64,000 nt of DNA from Brumimicrobium ulvae (GCF_947504225.1 NZ_CANNGT010000005.1:1-64000); one strand, 5' to 3'. Numbered from the stretch's first letter, positions 16,104-25,781 are shown. Numbers and translations are program-made. The notes: generated by a model from the letters alone, not told the origin.

Positions 16104-16442
16104 TTATTTTTGTTTGACCATCGTAATCACAACTCGCCCTTGATGATATTTAGGATACCAAGTTCCAGGCGCGAAGGTGAAGGAGGAAACGTAATTTCGT
16201 GCCTTTATTTTGGCTGGCGTACTTCTTATGGTGGACTCACTGTCAACTGCTTTTGCAGAGGTGACTTTTCCCTCCGCATTGACAGATATATCAAAAACAA
16301 TTTTGCCATTAACGTGACCGTTGATGATGTAACCTTGATCTACAGTAAGTTTGCGGTTGTCTTTAACGATGTCTCCGCTGAGCTGACCGTAAGATAGTCC
16401 TGCAAATAAAGTAATGAATAATAGTGTGCTTAATTTTCTCAT
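16104..16442 (-). CDS. secreted protein consisting of a TonB C-terminal-like domain
   Basis: 112 residues: a cleavable signal peptide (1-19, MRKLSTLLFITLFAGLSYG) followed only by a TonB-CTD-like fold. The segment NGKIVFDISVNAEGKVTSAK is the typical TonB/TolA C-terminal signature. There is no proline-rich linker or inner-membrane anchor, so it cannot act as a normal energy transducer; it is likely a free periplasmic protein. It starts 9 bp after recG stops and is probably co-transcribed with it. Function unknown. Confidence 0.75.
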   Translation of the reverse strand: MRKLSTLLFITLFAGLSYGQLSGDIVKDNRKLTVDQGYIINGHVNGKIVFDISVNAEGKVTSAKAVDSESTIRSTPAKIKARNYVSSFTFAPGTWYPKYHQGRVVITMVKQK

Positions 16443-16451
16443 GGTTTAAAG

Positions 16452-18551
16452 CTATGAAATTTTACTCCAATTGGGTTTGGATTTTAAATGTCTTTTTAAT
16501 TCTTCTCTTAATAAATAATGTTTGTTCTTTTGTAATAAAGGGTCCTCCGTTAAGATTTCTCTTGCCGCTTGCCTTGCCGCGCTAACCAACTGACCATCGC
16601 GTGCCAGATCAGCCAACCTAAGGTTTAATATTCCACTTTGTTGTGTTCCCATTATGTCCCCAGGTCCTCGAATCTCCAAGTCGACTTCTGCAATTTTAAA
16701 GCCATCATTTGTTGCCACCATTGTTTGAAGACGTTTTTTGCCTTCTTGTGAAAGTTTTTCACCAGTCATCAGAATACAATATGATTTTTCAGCGCCTCGA
16801 CCTACCCTACCACGTAATTGATGTAATTGAGATAAACCAAAACGTTCAGCGCTTTCAATAACCATCAAGGAAGCGTTAGGGACATTCACACCAACTTCAA
16901 TAACGGTTGTGGCCACCATAATTTGGGTATTGCCTTTTGCAAATTGTTCCATTTCAAAAGCTTTGTCTTCTGGTTTCATTTGTCCATGTACAATACTAAT
17001 TTGATAGTCTGGTCGGGGAAAGGCCCGCGATATTGCTTCATAACCTTCCATCAAGTTTTTGTAATCCATGGTTTCGGACTCTTGAATTAAAGGATACACA
17101 ATATAAATTTGTCTACCTAATGCAATTTCTTCCTTAATGAGTTGAAATACTTTTAATCTACTCTTTTCAAAATAATGCAGCGTTGTAATGGGTTTTCTGC
17201 CTGGTGGCAATTCATCAATTACAGAAACATCTAGGTCGCCATAAAATGTCATGGCTAAAGTTCTTGGAATCGGGGTGGCGGTCATGACCAAGATGTGAGG
17301 AGGTTTTTCGTTTTTCCTCCATAGTTTTGCCCTTTGAGCTACACCAAATCGATGTTGTTCGTCGATGACTACCAATCCTAAGTTTTGAAATTTAACTGTA
17401 GGTTCTAATAGGGCATGAGTTCCAATTAAAATGTTGATCTCTCCATCTGCCAAGGCTTGAAATAAGACTTTTCGTTCTGATTTCTTTGTTGAACCTGTCA
17501 GTAATGCGACTTTAATATTTAATGGGGAAAGTAATTCTTCAATGGTTTTAAAGTGTTGCTGAGCTAAAATCTCTGTGGGCGCCATAAGTGCCGATTGGAA
17601 ATCGTTCCCTATTCCAAACAGCATAGCCAGTACAGCAACCAAAGTTTTACCACTTCCTACATCCCCTTGGAGAAGACGATTCATTTGATTACCACTGCGC
17701 AAATCTCTTCTGATTTCTTTGGTGACCCTTTTCTGTGCATCTGTAAGTTCAAAAGGGATATGGTTTTTATAAAACGCATCAAAGTACTCGCCCGTTTTTT
17801 CGAAATAATACCCTCCGGCTTTCTTAATGTTGGCGTTTTTTCTTAAAAACAGTTCTAACTGAAGGATGAATAGCTCTTCAAACTTTATTCTCAATTGCGC
17901 TCTTTTGACATCTTCAAAATTGCGTGGAATATGAATGTATTTATAAGCTTCCTCTCGGGAAATTAAATTGTATTGTTGAACGAGTTCTTGCGGTAATATT
18001 TCAGGAATCTTTCCAGTGATATTTGAAGCAAGATTGTAGCTTAGTTTTTCAATTCCTTTTGAATGAAGCCCTTTTTTTGTAAGCTTTTCTGTACTGTTGT
18101 ATATGGCTTGAAGCCCTTTTTCATGAGAAATATTTTGAAAAGGTGTAATTTCAGGATGGGCAATGTTCCACGAACTACTGTAGCGTGTTGGTTTTCCGTA
18201 AACCCTGAATAAAACACCTGGCGTCAACTTGTCTTTAACCCATTTAGCTCCTTTGAACCAAACCAGATCAATTACACCAGATTCATCTTGAAAACTTGCT
18301 TGTAATCTTTTTCCGCGGCCAGTACCGATTTCACGCACGCCTATGATTCGACCTTTCAACTGTACAGATTGTCCTTCGTGAACAGGGAGGTCAATAATTC
18401 TCACATAGCTTGAACGGTCAACGTACCTAAAAGGAAAGTAATTTAAGAGGTCCCACAATTTATCTATTTCAGCCTCCATTCTTAAAGCGTTGCCACGTTC
18501 GGCACCAACACCTTTAAGGTATTCAATTGGAGTGTTGATAAGGTAATCCAT
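16452..18551 (-). CDS. recG: ATP-dependent DNA helicase RecG
   Basis: 699 residues, normal for RecG. The N-terminal wedge/OB domain includes VQLKGRIIGVREIGTGRGKR. The helicase core has Walker A (LLQGDVGSGKT), the motif II variant DEQH (VVIDEQHRFGV), the TATPIPRTLAMTFYGDLDVS segment, and the C-terminal LRGRVGRG motif VI. It remodels stalled replication forks and Holliday junctions in the cytosol. It lies between the kelch protein gene (17 bp upstream) and the TonB-CTD gene (9 bp downstream), all in one direction. Confidence 0.97.
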   Translation of the reverse strand: MDYLINTPIEYLKGVGAERGNALRMEAEIDKLWDLLNYFPFRYVDRSSYVRIIDLPVHEGQSVQLKGRIIGVREIGTGRGKRLQASFQDESGVIDLVWFKGAKWVKDKLTPGVLFRVYGKPTRYSSSWNIAHPEITPFQNISHEKGLQAIYNSTEKLTKKGLHSKGIEKLSYNLASNITGKIPEILPQELVQQYNLISREEAYKYIHIPRNFEDVKRAQLRIKFEELFILQLELFLRKNANIKKAGGYYFEKTGEYFDAFYKNHIPFELTDAQKRVTKEIRRDLRSGNQMNRLLQGDVGSGKTLVAVLAMLFGIGNDFQSALMAPTEILAQQHFKTIEELLSPLNIKVALLTGSTKKSERKVLFQALADGEINILIGTHALLEPTVKFQNLGLVVIDEQHRFGVAQRAKLWRKNEKPPHILVMTATPIPRTLAMTFYGDLDVSVIDELPPGRKPITTLHYFEKSRLKVFQLIKEEIALGRQIYIVYPLIQESETMDYKNLMEGYEAISRAFPRPDYQISIVHGQMKPEDKAFEMEQFAKGNTQIMVATTVIEVGVNVPNASLMVIESAERFGLSQLHQLRGRVGRGAEKSYCILMTGEKLSQEGKKRLQTMVATNDGFKIAEVDLEIRGPGDIMGTQQSGILNLRLADLARDGQLVSAARQAAREILTEDPLLQKNKHYLLREELKRHLKSKPNWSKIS

Positions 18552-18568
18552 GGTTATTTTACTTCAGT

Positions 18569-19876
18569 TTAATGAGGCTTAATTTTTTTTATTTGAACGG
18601 GGAGATTGATTTCATCTTCGTAAACAAATAATAGAATTCCATTGCTTAATCTAGACTTCGGAATAATCAGATTAGCCAACTGTTTAGTTGATTTATAAAG
18701 TGTTCTTCCTGTAACATCATAAATAATTATTTTACCAATATTTTCAGTAATAACAATGTAATTGTCGTTTGATTCTTGGACTTTAAAGAAAGGAGGTTGT
18801 GTAGCCTTCTCTATATCTGATAGAGAAGTATTGTGCAAAATAAACGCCCTGTCTGAAGCCTGTTGTAAGGAGTCTATTCCACCTGCAATCATCCAATTTC
18901 CTCCTCCTAACTTTGCAATCCCTTTCAAATCCATCACATGAAATGAGGTGTTGAATTGATTTAAATGTACGTTGTCATTTGTGGTATATTCTAATATTCT
19001 ATGGTTTGGAGTTACAGGATTGTTGGTGTAAAATTCAAGCGCGTCGTAATTGTAGGCTTTTCTAGCGCCGCCTATCCAAAAAAGAGTTTTGTCATGGCCA
19101 GAACAAACACCCTTATAGAGTGGGGTGCCGGGAGAGGAGAAAATCATTGACCAGCTAATTTGGGAGGGGTCATCCTTGTCGATAACACCTTTTCTAAAAT
19201 AATTTGTGGCTTGATAGGTAGGGTCTTCTGTTACTCCGCCAAAATAATAGATGGTATCACCAAGAATATAGCCTGATGCTCCAAAACTTTTATATTGTGT
19301 GTTATTTGGCAACGGAGTACCGGTTGTCCATGAATCAAAAGAGGGATTGTAGATTTGTACATCAGGAACTGTAGTCGTGTTACTGTGTCCTGAAATAACA
19401 AATATTAAACTGTCCCTCCAAACGTTTTGGAGATGGTCGTAAACAGGAATAGGCATTTCACTTCTATCGATTTCGAAAGTATCTAAAAAAGGATTGTATA
19501 CATGTACTTTTTGAGATGAAACCTCGGTCCCATCATTCAACACATGTTTTCCTCCAATAATGTAAATTCGATTTTTCACAAAGCTTGCAGCACTACCAAT
19601 CTTAGCTAAAGTATCTGGGGCATCCAAAACTTCTGTCCACTCATCTTTGCTTACTTCGTATTTAAATACCCTTTGATGGATACTCGAAGGAATCAAAGGG
19701 TTGGAAATTCCTCCAAAGCTATAGACTAAACTATTGTTGTTGACTTTAGCTTTACAAATTGTGTTGTTGGCTGAGGCAATAGGTAAAGGCGCTACTTTTG
19801 TCCACTTCCAATTCCCTTGAGCACTAATCCCAAACGAAATTGAAAGTAAAATAAAAAATAGAATCAATTTATTCAT
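18569..19876 (-). CDS. secreted kelch-repeat protein with probable T9SS sorting tail
   Basis: 435 residues with a signal peptide (1-19, ending GISAQ). Six blade-like repeats carry a GG/SG turn: LVYSFGGI, IYIIGGK, IFVISGHS, IYYFGGVT, LFWIGGAR and WMIAGGID, as in a kelch beta-propeller. The last 70 residues (IGKIIIYDVTGRTLYKSTKQ onward, ending VQIKKIKPH) resemble a type A T9SS C-terminal domain, so it is probably exported and attached to the cell surface. Its ligand is unknown. It is the first gene upstream of recG, apparently by location rather than shared function. Confidence 0.85.
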   Translation of the reverse strand: MNKLILFFILLSISFGISAQGNWKWTKVAPLPIASANNTICKAKVNNNSLVYSFGGISNPLIPSSIHQRVFKYEVSKDEWTEVLDAPDTLAKIGSAASFVKNRIYIIGGKHVLNDGTEVSSQKVHVYNPFLDTFEIDRSEMPIPVYDHLQNVWRDSLIFVISGHSNTTTVPDVQIYNPSFDSWTTGTPLPNNTQYKSFGASGYILGDTIYYFGGVTEDPTYQATNYFRKGVIDKDDPSQISWSMIFSSPGTPLYKGVCSGHDKTLFWIGGARKAYNYDALEFYTNNPVTPNHRILEYTTNDNVHLNQFNTSFHVMDLKGIAKLGGGNWMIAGGIDSLQQASDRAFILHNTSLSDIEKATQPPFFKVQESNDNYIVITENIGKIIIYDVTGRTLYKSTKQLANLIIPKSRLSNGILLFVYEDEINLPVQIKKIKPH

Positions 19877-20031
19877 AGGTACGAATTTAATGAAATTCGC
19901 CGATAGATTGCAGGGATCTTTTAAACAACTTAAGAGTTAATAGAATATTTAGTGAATTGATGAAGATGAGTCGTGCTTTTTCTTTTAATTGCACGTGATA
20001 TTCTTTAAGTTTGTTAGACAAAATAAATTAT

Positions 20032-21024
20032 ATGAAAAAAGTTGGTGTAAACGGATTTGGGAGAATTGGAAGATATTTTACCCGAATGAACTTAAAACAG
20101 GAGGAGATTTCTGTTGCTGTAGTAAATGATCTTGCTGATGTGAATACATTGGCACATTTGTTCAAATACGACTCAGTACACCGAAAGTTAGATGTAGAGT
20201 TCACAGTTGAAGGAAATACAATTGTTTTTGAAAATGGAAATAAGATTGTTTTTACACAATTTCGTGACCCTGCAGATATTCCATGGGAAAAATATGGCGT
20301 TGAATTCGTGCTAGAATCTACAGGTCTTTTTAGGACTGAAGAATTGGCATCAAAGCATTTTAAAGGTGGAGCAAAAAAAGTGATAATAAGTGCTCCAGGT
20401 CAAGGAGAAAATATAAAATCAGTTGTTTTAGGAGTCAATGACGAACTCCTCAAAGATGATGATACTTTAATCAGTAATGCTTCTTGTACTACTAATTCAG
20501 CTGCGCCAATGGTGAAACTTATTTCGGAACTATGTAATGTAGATAGTGCATATATTACAACTGTTCATAGTTATACTTCAGATCAAAGATTGCATGATGC
20601 CCCGCATAAGGATTTGCGTAGAGCTAGGGCTGCTGCAGAATCAATTGTTCCTACAACTACAGGAGCGGCAAAAGCATTAACGAAGATTTTCCCGGAGTTA
20701 AATGGAAGAATTGGTGGGTGTGGAATTCGTGTGCCTGTGCCAAATGGTTCTTTGACCGACCTTACGATCACTGTTGACGGAAAAGTTCCAACAGTGGAAG
20801 CCATCAATGCAGAATTTAAAAGAGCCAGTGAAAATGAACTTAAAGGCATCTTAGCATATACCGACGAACCTTTGGTTTCTGCGGATATAATTGGAAATCC
20901 AAACAGTTGTATTTTTGATAGTCAATTGACTTCTGTAGTTGGAAACTTAATCAAACTTGTAGGTTGGTATGATAATGAAGCAGGCTATTCTAATCGTTTG
21001 GTTGACTTATTAAAAAAGATTTGA
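20032..21024 (+). CDS. gap: type I glyceraldehyde-3-phosphate dehydrogenase
   Basis: 330 residues from the ATG at 20032, which places MKKVGVNGFGRIGR at the N terminus; the in-frame ATG at 20011 would add seven residues not seen in the family. Catalytic Cys152 is in SNASCTTNSAAP and His179 in TTVHSYTSDQ. The NAD-binding GFGRIGR is at 8-14. It converts glyceraldehyde 3-phosphate to 1,3-bisphosphoglycerate in glycolysis or gluconeogenesis. The CYTH-domain gene follows after one base, so they are an operon. Confidence 0.97.
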   Translation: MKKVGVNGFGRIGRYFTRMNLKQEEISVAVVNDLADVNTLAHLFKYDSVHRKLDVEFTVEGNTIVFENGNKIVFTQFRDPADIPWEKYGVEFVLESTGLFRTEELASKHFKGGAKKVIISAPGQGENIKSVVLGVNDELLKDDDTLISNASCTTNSAAPMVKLISELCNVDSAYITTVHSYTSDQRLHDAPHKDLRRARAAAESIVPTTTGAAKALTKIFPELNGRIGGCGIRVPVPNGSLTDLTITVDGKVPTVEAINAEFKRASENELKGILAYTDEPLVSADIIGNPNSCIFDSQLTSVVGNLIKLVGWYDNEAGYSNRLVDLLKKI

Positions 21025-21025
21025 T

Positions 21026-21472
21026 TTGGCCATCGAAATAGAAAGAAAGTTTTTGGTTGATAAAGAACAATGGCGTGCTGTTCAGCCCGCTCAAGGTGTG
21101 CGGATAATGCAAGGTTACCTGTTGAATTCAATCGAAAAGACAGTCCGCGTTCGTACAAAAGGAAATCAAGGATTCATTACAATTAAAGGTAAAACAGAGC
21201 ATATCTCTCGTGTGGAATACGAATATGAGATCCCTGTTCATGAAGCTGAAGAATTGTTGAACACATTTTGTCCAAAAAAAATCGATAAAATTAGATATGA
21301 ACTCGTTTTTGAAGGTTTTTTATGGGAAGTGGATGTGTTTACTCGTCCAAACAAAGGTTTGATCCTTGCTGAAATCGAACTTTCTGATGAACATCAAATA
21401 TTTAAGTTGCCAAAATGGGTAGGAAAGGAAGTGTCGGATCAAGCCAAGTATTTTAATGCAAATATGTTATAA
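21026..21472 (+). CDS. CYTH-domain protein (triphosphate tunnel enzyme family)
   Basis: 148 residues, starting with TTG one base after the gap stop codon. The TTG start is supported because it puts the signature EIERKFLV (ExExK) at residues 4-11, where it belongs in the family, and no other start fits. Charged strands such as RVRTKGNQGFITIKGK and VEYEYEIP line the usual tunnel. Bacterial members are often inorganic triphosphatases acting on polyphosphate or nucleotide tails; adenylate cyclase activity is less likely. Cytosolic, translationally linked to gap. Confidence 0.9.
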   Translation: MAIEIERKFLVDKEQWRAVQPAQGVRIMQGYLLNSIEKTVRVRTKGNQGFITIKGKTEHISRVEYEYEIPVHEAEELLNTFCPKKIDKIRYELVFEGFLWEVDVFTRPNKGLILAEIELSDEHQIFKLPKWVGKEVSDQAKYFNANML

Positions 21473-21561
21473 ACGGCTTAATTGATTGTGTTAGTGTGGT
21501 GTTGGCTCGTTGTGTAGTAAGGTGCATATTGTTCACATTAAAATCATCTTGAAAAACCCCG

Positions 21562-21589
21562 TTGATATGATTTATTTAATTTAACTTTG
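21562..21589 (+). promoter_or_regulatory. promoter of the glutamate-synthase-like gene
   Basis: TTG at 21562-21564, a 17-base spacer and an exact TAACTTTG at 21582-21589. This would give a 5' leader of about 70 bases before the ATG at 21668. Confidence 0.6.
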
Positions 21590-21667
21590 CAGGCTGTTAT
21601 GTGTGAAAAAAAGATGTTGTTAGAAATCATCATTTAAAAGGTAAAAAACATAAAATACAACGGTGTC

Positions 21668-23224
21668 ATGAAGGCAAGAGGAATATTTATTTTAATATCT
21701 ATCCTAATTATAGGGGTTGTAGCGTTAGTCTATCCATTTTGGAACAATGTGATATGGTTTATGGTCTTTTTTGGACCATTGATTCTAATAGGATACTTTG
21801 ATATTTTACAACGTAAGCATAGTATTCGTAGGAACTTCCCAGTAATTGGAAATTTACGCTTTATTTTTGAGTCTATCCGTCCAGAAATAATGCAGTATTT
21901 TGTAGAAACAGATACCGATGGTCGACCAATTAATCGTCTTGATCGTTCTTTGATTTATCAACGTGCAAAAAAGGTAAATGATACTGCTCCTTTTGGAACC
22001 CAATCAAATGTTTATGATATCGGTTATGAATGGATGGACCATTCGATGTATGCTAAGAATCGGAAAGAAATTGACCATGATCCTAGGGTGATGATTGGTG
22101 GTTTAGATTGTAAGCAACCCTATGCTGCAAGTATTATGAATATTTCAGCCATGAGCTTTGGATCTTTAAGTAAAAATGCAGTTTTAGCAATGAATAAAGG
22201 TGCTAAGATCGGTGGTTTTGCCCAAAATACCGGAGAAGGAGGGATCAGCCCTTACCATCTTCAATATGGTGGAGACTTGATTTGGCAGATTGGAACAGGG
22301 TATTTTGGATGTAGAGATAAGGAAGGAAATTTTAATCCTGTTACTTTTAAAGAGAATGCGAGTATCCCTAATGTTAAAATGATTGAATTGAAAATCTCTC
22401 AAGGTGCAAAACCTGGACATGGAGGACTTCTTCCAGCGAGTAAAAACACAGAGGAGATCGCACGAATTCGTCACATCGAACCGCATACCGAAGTACATTC
22501 ACCAAACACCCATAGTGCTTTCTCTAACGCTACAGAGTTGATGTACTTCATTAAGCAAATGAGAGACCTTTCAGGTGGTAAACCGGTAGGATTTAAAATG
22601 TGTATTGGTAAACAAATTGAATTTACAGATATATGTGAAGCCATGATTGAGACTGGAATTAAGCCAGACTTCATTACGATTGATGGTGGAGAGGGTGGAA
22701 CTGGTGCTGCCCCAGTTGAATTCTCAAACTCTATAGGTATACCGTTACGTGATGGATTAGCGTATGCTGTTAATACACTTAGGGGCTATGACCTCAAGAA
22801 AGATATCAGCGTTGTTGCTTCAGGAAAAGTATTCAGTAGTTTCGATATTGCTAGGTTAATTGCAATTGGTGCAGATACTGTTGCTTGTGCACGGGCGATG
22901 ATGTTGGCGACAGGTTGTATACAAGCCTTACTTTGTCACAAAAATACTTGCCCAGTTGGAGTGGCAACACAAGATAAACGTTTAATGAAAGGACTTGATG
23001 TTGAAAACAAGTCGCTGCGTGTTGCTAATTTCCATACACAAACTGTTTATAGTTTCATTGAATTGTTAGCGGCGAGTGGTGTCGTTACGCCAAAAGAGTT
23101 AAAACGTGTTCATATTAACCGCCGTGTTGAAATGGATAAAGTGAAGAAGTATAGTGAAATTTATCCACTCACAGAGGTGGGTTCATTGTTGAAAAAACCA
23201 GAGTTACAACACGTAACAAATTAA
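21668..23224 (+). CDS. membrane-anchored FMN-binding glutamate-synthase-like protein
   Basis: 518 residues. Two hydrophobic helices at about 6-24 and 29-46 anchor it, then a glutamate synthase FMN domain follows: MSFGSLSKNAVLAMNKGAK, KPGHGGLLPASK, ITIDGGEGGTGAAP and, near the C terminus, GCIQALLCHKNTCPVGVATQ with cysteines arranged like the 3Fe-4S site of GltB. It lacks the amidotransferase (glutaminase) domain of true GltB. Annotated homologs are called FMN-binding glutamate synthase family proteins; the real reaction is not established. It is a single gene with its own promoter and terminator. Confidence 0.9.
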   Translation: MKARGIFILISILIIGVVALVYPFWNNVIWFMVFFGPLILIGYFDILQRKHSIRRNFPVIGNLRFIFESIRPEIMQYFVETDTDGRPINRLDRSLIYQRAKKVNDTAPFGTQSNVYDIGYEWMDHSMYAKNRKEIDHDPRVMIGGLDCKQPYAASIMNISAMSFGSLSKNAVLAMNKGAKIGGFAQNTGEGGISPYHLQYGGDLIWQIGTGYFGCRDKEGNFNPVTFKENASIPNVKMIELKISQGAKPGHGGLLPASKNTEEIARIRHIEPHTEVHSPNTHSAFSNATELMYFIKQMRDLSGGKPVGFKMCIGKQIEFTDICEAMIETGIKPDFITIDGGEGGTGAAPVEFSNSIGIPLRDGLAYAVNTLRGYDLKKDISVVASGKVFSSFDIARLIAIGADTVACARAMMLATGCIQALLCHKNTCPVGVATQDKRLMKGLDVENKSLRVANFHTQTVYSFIELLAASGVVTPKELKRVHINRRVEMDKVKKYSEIYPLTEVGSLLKKPELQHVTN

Positions 23225-23243
23225 TTAAAGCGAATTTGAATTG

Positions 23244-23269
23244 AAGGCATCCGAAGGGTGCCTTTTTTT
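23244..23269 (+). terminator. intrinsic terminator
   Basis: Stem aaggcatcc / gggtgcctt with one G-T pair and a 3-base loop, followed by seven T. It closes the glutamate-synthase-like gene. Confidence 0.85.
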
Positions 23270-23302
23270 ATGACTGAAATTGAATCAGTTGAAAGTGATA
23301 GA

Positions 23303-23659
23303 TTATTGAATGTAATCAGGAGTGTTCAATGTTAAACTGTCCTGAATTTCATTGTAAATTTTGATCAACACTTCCTGTTGAGTTGTGTAATAATCCATGG
23401 ATTTAACATAGCGTAGACTGTCGATATTGTACTTCTCGAAGATAGGATGCATTGCAGTAGGTAAAGTCTCGTAAAATGTGTTTACGTTGGCTTCTTGACT
23501 TTTATAGTAGGACTCCACAATCATTACGTCCTGAAGTACTAAAGTAAAGGTGTCTATAGGGATAAGATTGTCTGGAGCTTCAACATTCTCTAACTCGTAT
23601 GAACAGTTGGTGTGAAGCAATAAAAACAAACCCATGAAAAGACATTTGGCTACTTTCAT
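23303..23659 (-). CDS. DUF4296 lipoprotein
   Basis: 118 residues with a lipoprotein signal peptide (Cys19 in LLLHTNC). The mature part is helical, with VLQDVMIVESYYKSQ and YYTTQQEVLIKIYNEI, which fits the Bacteroidota DUF4296 family. It has no gap to the dihydroorotase gene: its ATG directly follows that stop codon, so it is the third gene of an operon with the GT2 enzyme and dihydroorotase. This gene order recurs in Flavobacteriales as far as I recall. Function unknown. Confidence 0.82.
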   Translation of the reverse strand: MKVAKCLFMGLFLLLHTNCSYELENVEAPDNLIPIDTFTLVLQDVMIVESYYKSQEANVNTFYETLPTAMHPIFEKYNIDSLRYVKSMDYYTTQQEVLIKIYNEIQDSLTLNTPDYIQ

Positions 23660-24997
23660 TTAGTCTTTGCGATTAAAAGTTAATCTTTTTCCGTTTTTCT
23701 CATTCAGTATTTTCCCATTATCGAATGCTAAAACACCATTTACAAAAGTTTTTTCAATGGAGTGGCTAAAGGTAATGCCTTCAAAAGGAGACCATCCACA
23801 TTTGTATAAAATATTGTCTTTTTGAACCTTTGTAGAAGTAGAAGGGTCAATGATAACCAAGTCTGCAAAATAACCTTCGCGAATAAATCCACGGTTTTCA
23901 ACACCAAATAATACCGATGGAGCATGAGCTGTTTTTTCTATAACGCGTTCTTTGCTAATTATTCCTTGTTTTGACTTTTCTAATAATGCCAATAAAGCAT
24001 GTTGAACCAAAGGTCCTCCCGATGGCGCTTTGAAATAGCTTTGAGACTTTTCCTCTAATGTATGAGGTGCGTGATCTGTTGCAATAACATCAATTCTATT
24101 GTCCAAGACCGCCTTCCATATTGCTGCTCTGTCTGCTGCCTTTTTTACAGCTGGATTCCATTTAATGAATGTTCCTTTTTGATCGTAATCTTCTTCTGAA
24201 AACCAAAGGTGGTGAACACAAGCTTCTGCTGTAATTCTCTTTTCTGATAACGGAGTCTTATTCTCAAATAAGGATAGTTCTTTGGCTGTTGAAATATGCA
24301 GAACATGTAGTCTGGCATTGTGCTTTTTTGCTAAATCAACAGCCATTGAAGAGGAAAGGTAGCACGCTTCTTCACTCCTGATTACAGGGTGATACTTCAT
24401 CGGAACGTCCTCACCGTATTTTTCACGATATAATTCCAAGTTCTTTCGCACTGTAGTTTCGTCTTCACAGTGTGTTGCAATTAACATTGGAACTTCACTA
24501 AATATTTTATTTAATGTTGTTGGTTCATCAACGAGCATATTCCCCGTACTTGATCCCATAAATACTTTGATCCCACAGACATCATTAGGGTTTGTTTTTA
24601 AAACCTCTTCGATATTGTCGTTTGACGCCCCCATGTAAAAGCTATAGTTAGCAGCACTTGATTGAGCGGCTATTGCATATTTGTCTGCAAGTAACTCTTG
24701 GGTTAATGCATTGGGAACAGTGTTGGGCATTTCCATGAATGATGTGACTCCACCAGCTATGGCTGCACGACTTTCAGATTGGATGTCTGCTTTGTGTGTT
24801 AACCCGGGCTCACGAAAATGAACTTGATCATCGATACTACCAGGGACTAAATATTTTCCCTCACAGTTTATTTCCGTTGCCGAAGCATCAGCTATTGTAT
24901 CTGCAATTTTTTCTATTCTGTCATTATGAATTAAAACATCACCAACCTTAGAAACTCCTTCGTTGATAATTGTAGCTTGCTTTAACAAATACTTCAT
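23660..24997 (-). CDS. pyrC: dihydroorotase (type I amidohydrolase)
   Basis: 445 residues from the ATG at 24997, chosen because it overlaps the previous stop codon as ATGA; the ATG at 25021 would overlap by 28 bases. The amidohydrolase fold shows DDQVHFREPG (residues 56-65), carboxylated Lys144 (GIKVFMGSS), His176, His234 and Asp308 (ATDHAPHT). The usual HxH of the first motif reads QxH here, a variant I believe is common in the Bacteroidota branch. It closes carbamoyl aspartate to dihydroorotate in pyrimidine synthesis. Allantoinase is the other option, but the context does not suggest purine breakdown. Confidence 0.88.
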   Translation of the reverse strand: MKYLLKQATIINEGVSKVGDVLIHNDRIEKIADTIADASATEINCEGKYLVPGSIDDQVHFREPGLTHKADIQSESRAAIAGGVTSFMEMPNTVPNALTQELLADKYAIAAQSSAANYSFYMGASNDNIEEVLKTNPNDVCGIKVFMGSSTGNMLVDEPTTLNKIFSEVPMLIATHCEDETTVRKNLELYREKYGEDVPMKYHPVIRSEEACYLSSSMAVDLAKKHNARLHVLHISTAKELSLFENKTPLSEKRITAEACVHHLWFSEEDYDQKGTFIKWNPAVKKAADRAAIWKAVLDNRIDVIATDHAPHTLEEKSQSYFKAPSGGPLVQHALLALLEKSKQGIISKERVIEKTAHAPSVLFGVENRGFIREGYFADLVIIDPSTSTKVQKDNILYKCGWSPFEGITFSHSIEKTFVNGVLAFDNGKILNEKNGKRLTFNRKD

Positions 24998-25707
24998 AAT
25001 TTCATTTTTCTCATTTTCCAAACTCCAAAGAATGCTTCTTTGAAAATACCTGAACTCATTTTTGAGGTTCCTCTTTGTCGATCCACAAAGGTAATGGGAA
25101 CTTCAACAATACCTAGTTTGTGCTTTCTTACTCCATACTTCATACAGATTTGAAAGGCGTAGCCTTTAAATGGAATAATGTCGTAATTGACTTTCTCCAA
25201 TGCTTCTCTAGTGTAACATTTAAATCCAGCCGTTGTGTCTTTAATTCCAATCCACAGAATCATTCGAACGTATATAGATGCAAAGTAAGACATCAATATT
25301 CTCATAATCGGCCAATTTTTGACTTTACCTCCTTTGCAATAGCGTGAACCTATTGTTAAATGAACACCTTCTTTGGTGCAGGCCTTGTAAAGGCGTATTA
25401 AATCGTCTGGATTGTGAGAAAAGTCAGCATCCATTTCAAAGATATAGCTATAGTCTTTGGTCAGGCACCAATCGAAACCGGCTTTGTAGGCTGTTCCTAA
25501 ACCGTTTTTACCTGGGCGTTCTAAAATAAAAAGACGGTTGGGGTACTCTGATTGAAGTTCTTTTACTTGTTGGGCAGTGCCATCAGGCGAGTTGTCATCT
25601 ACAACCAGCAGATGAAAATCTTTATCGTAACTGAAAACCTTTCGAATCATCTTTTCGATATTTTCAATTTCGTTGTAAGTAGGAATAATTATAATACTGT
25701 CTGACAC
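24994..25707 (-). CDS. polyprenol monophosphomannose synthase-like GT2 glycosyltransferase
   Basis: 237 residues, GT2 family: IIIPTYNEIENIEKMI at the start, VVDDNSPDGTA (nucleotide binding) and the metal-binding EMDADFSHNPDDL. The length and lack of C-terminal membrane helices match soluble Dpm1-type enzymes that move mannose or a similar sugar from a nucleotide to a polyprenyl phosphate at the inner membrane. Its stop overlaps the dihydroorotase start by 4 bp, so the two are coupled, followed by the DUF4296 gene. Confidence 0.9.
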   Translation of the reverse strand: MSDSIIIIPTYNEIENIEKMIRKVFSYDKDFHLLVVDDNSPDGTAQQVKELQSEYPNRLFILERPGKNGLGTAYKAGFDWCLTKDYSYIFEMDADFSHNPDDLIRLYKACTKEGVHLTIGSRYCKGGKVKNWPIMRILMSYFASIYVRMILWIGIKDTTAGFKCYTREALEKVNYDIIPFKGYAFQICMKYGVRKHKLGIVEVPITFVDRQRGTSKMSSGIFKEAFFGVWKMRKMKL

Positions 25708-25781
25708 TGCGAAAACTTATAATTCGCTAATATAATTTAAAATCCATAGACCTTTAATCTTAAATGCGAAAATTATTCAAA

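Noticed and set aside
16032-16397. 121-codon plus-strand frame after the acyl-CoA ligase
   Set aside because: It runs through a terminator and the antisense of the TonB-CTD gene.
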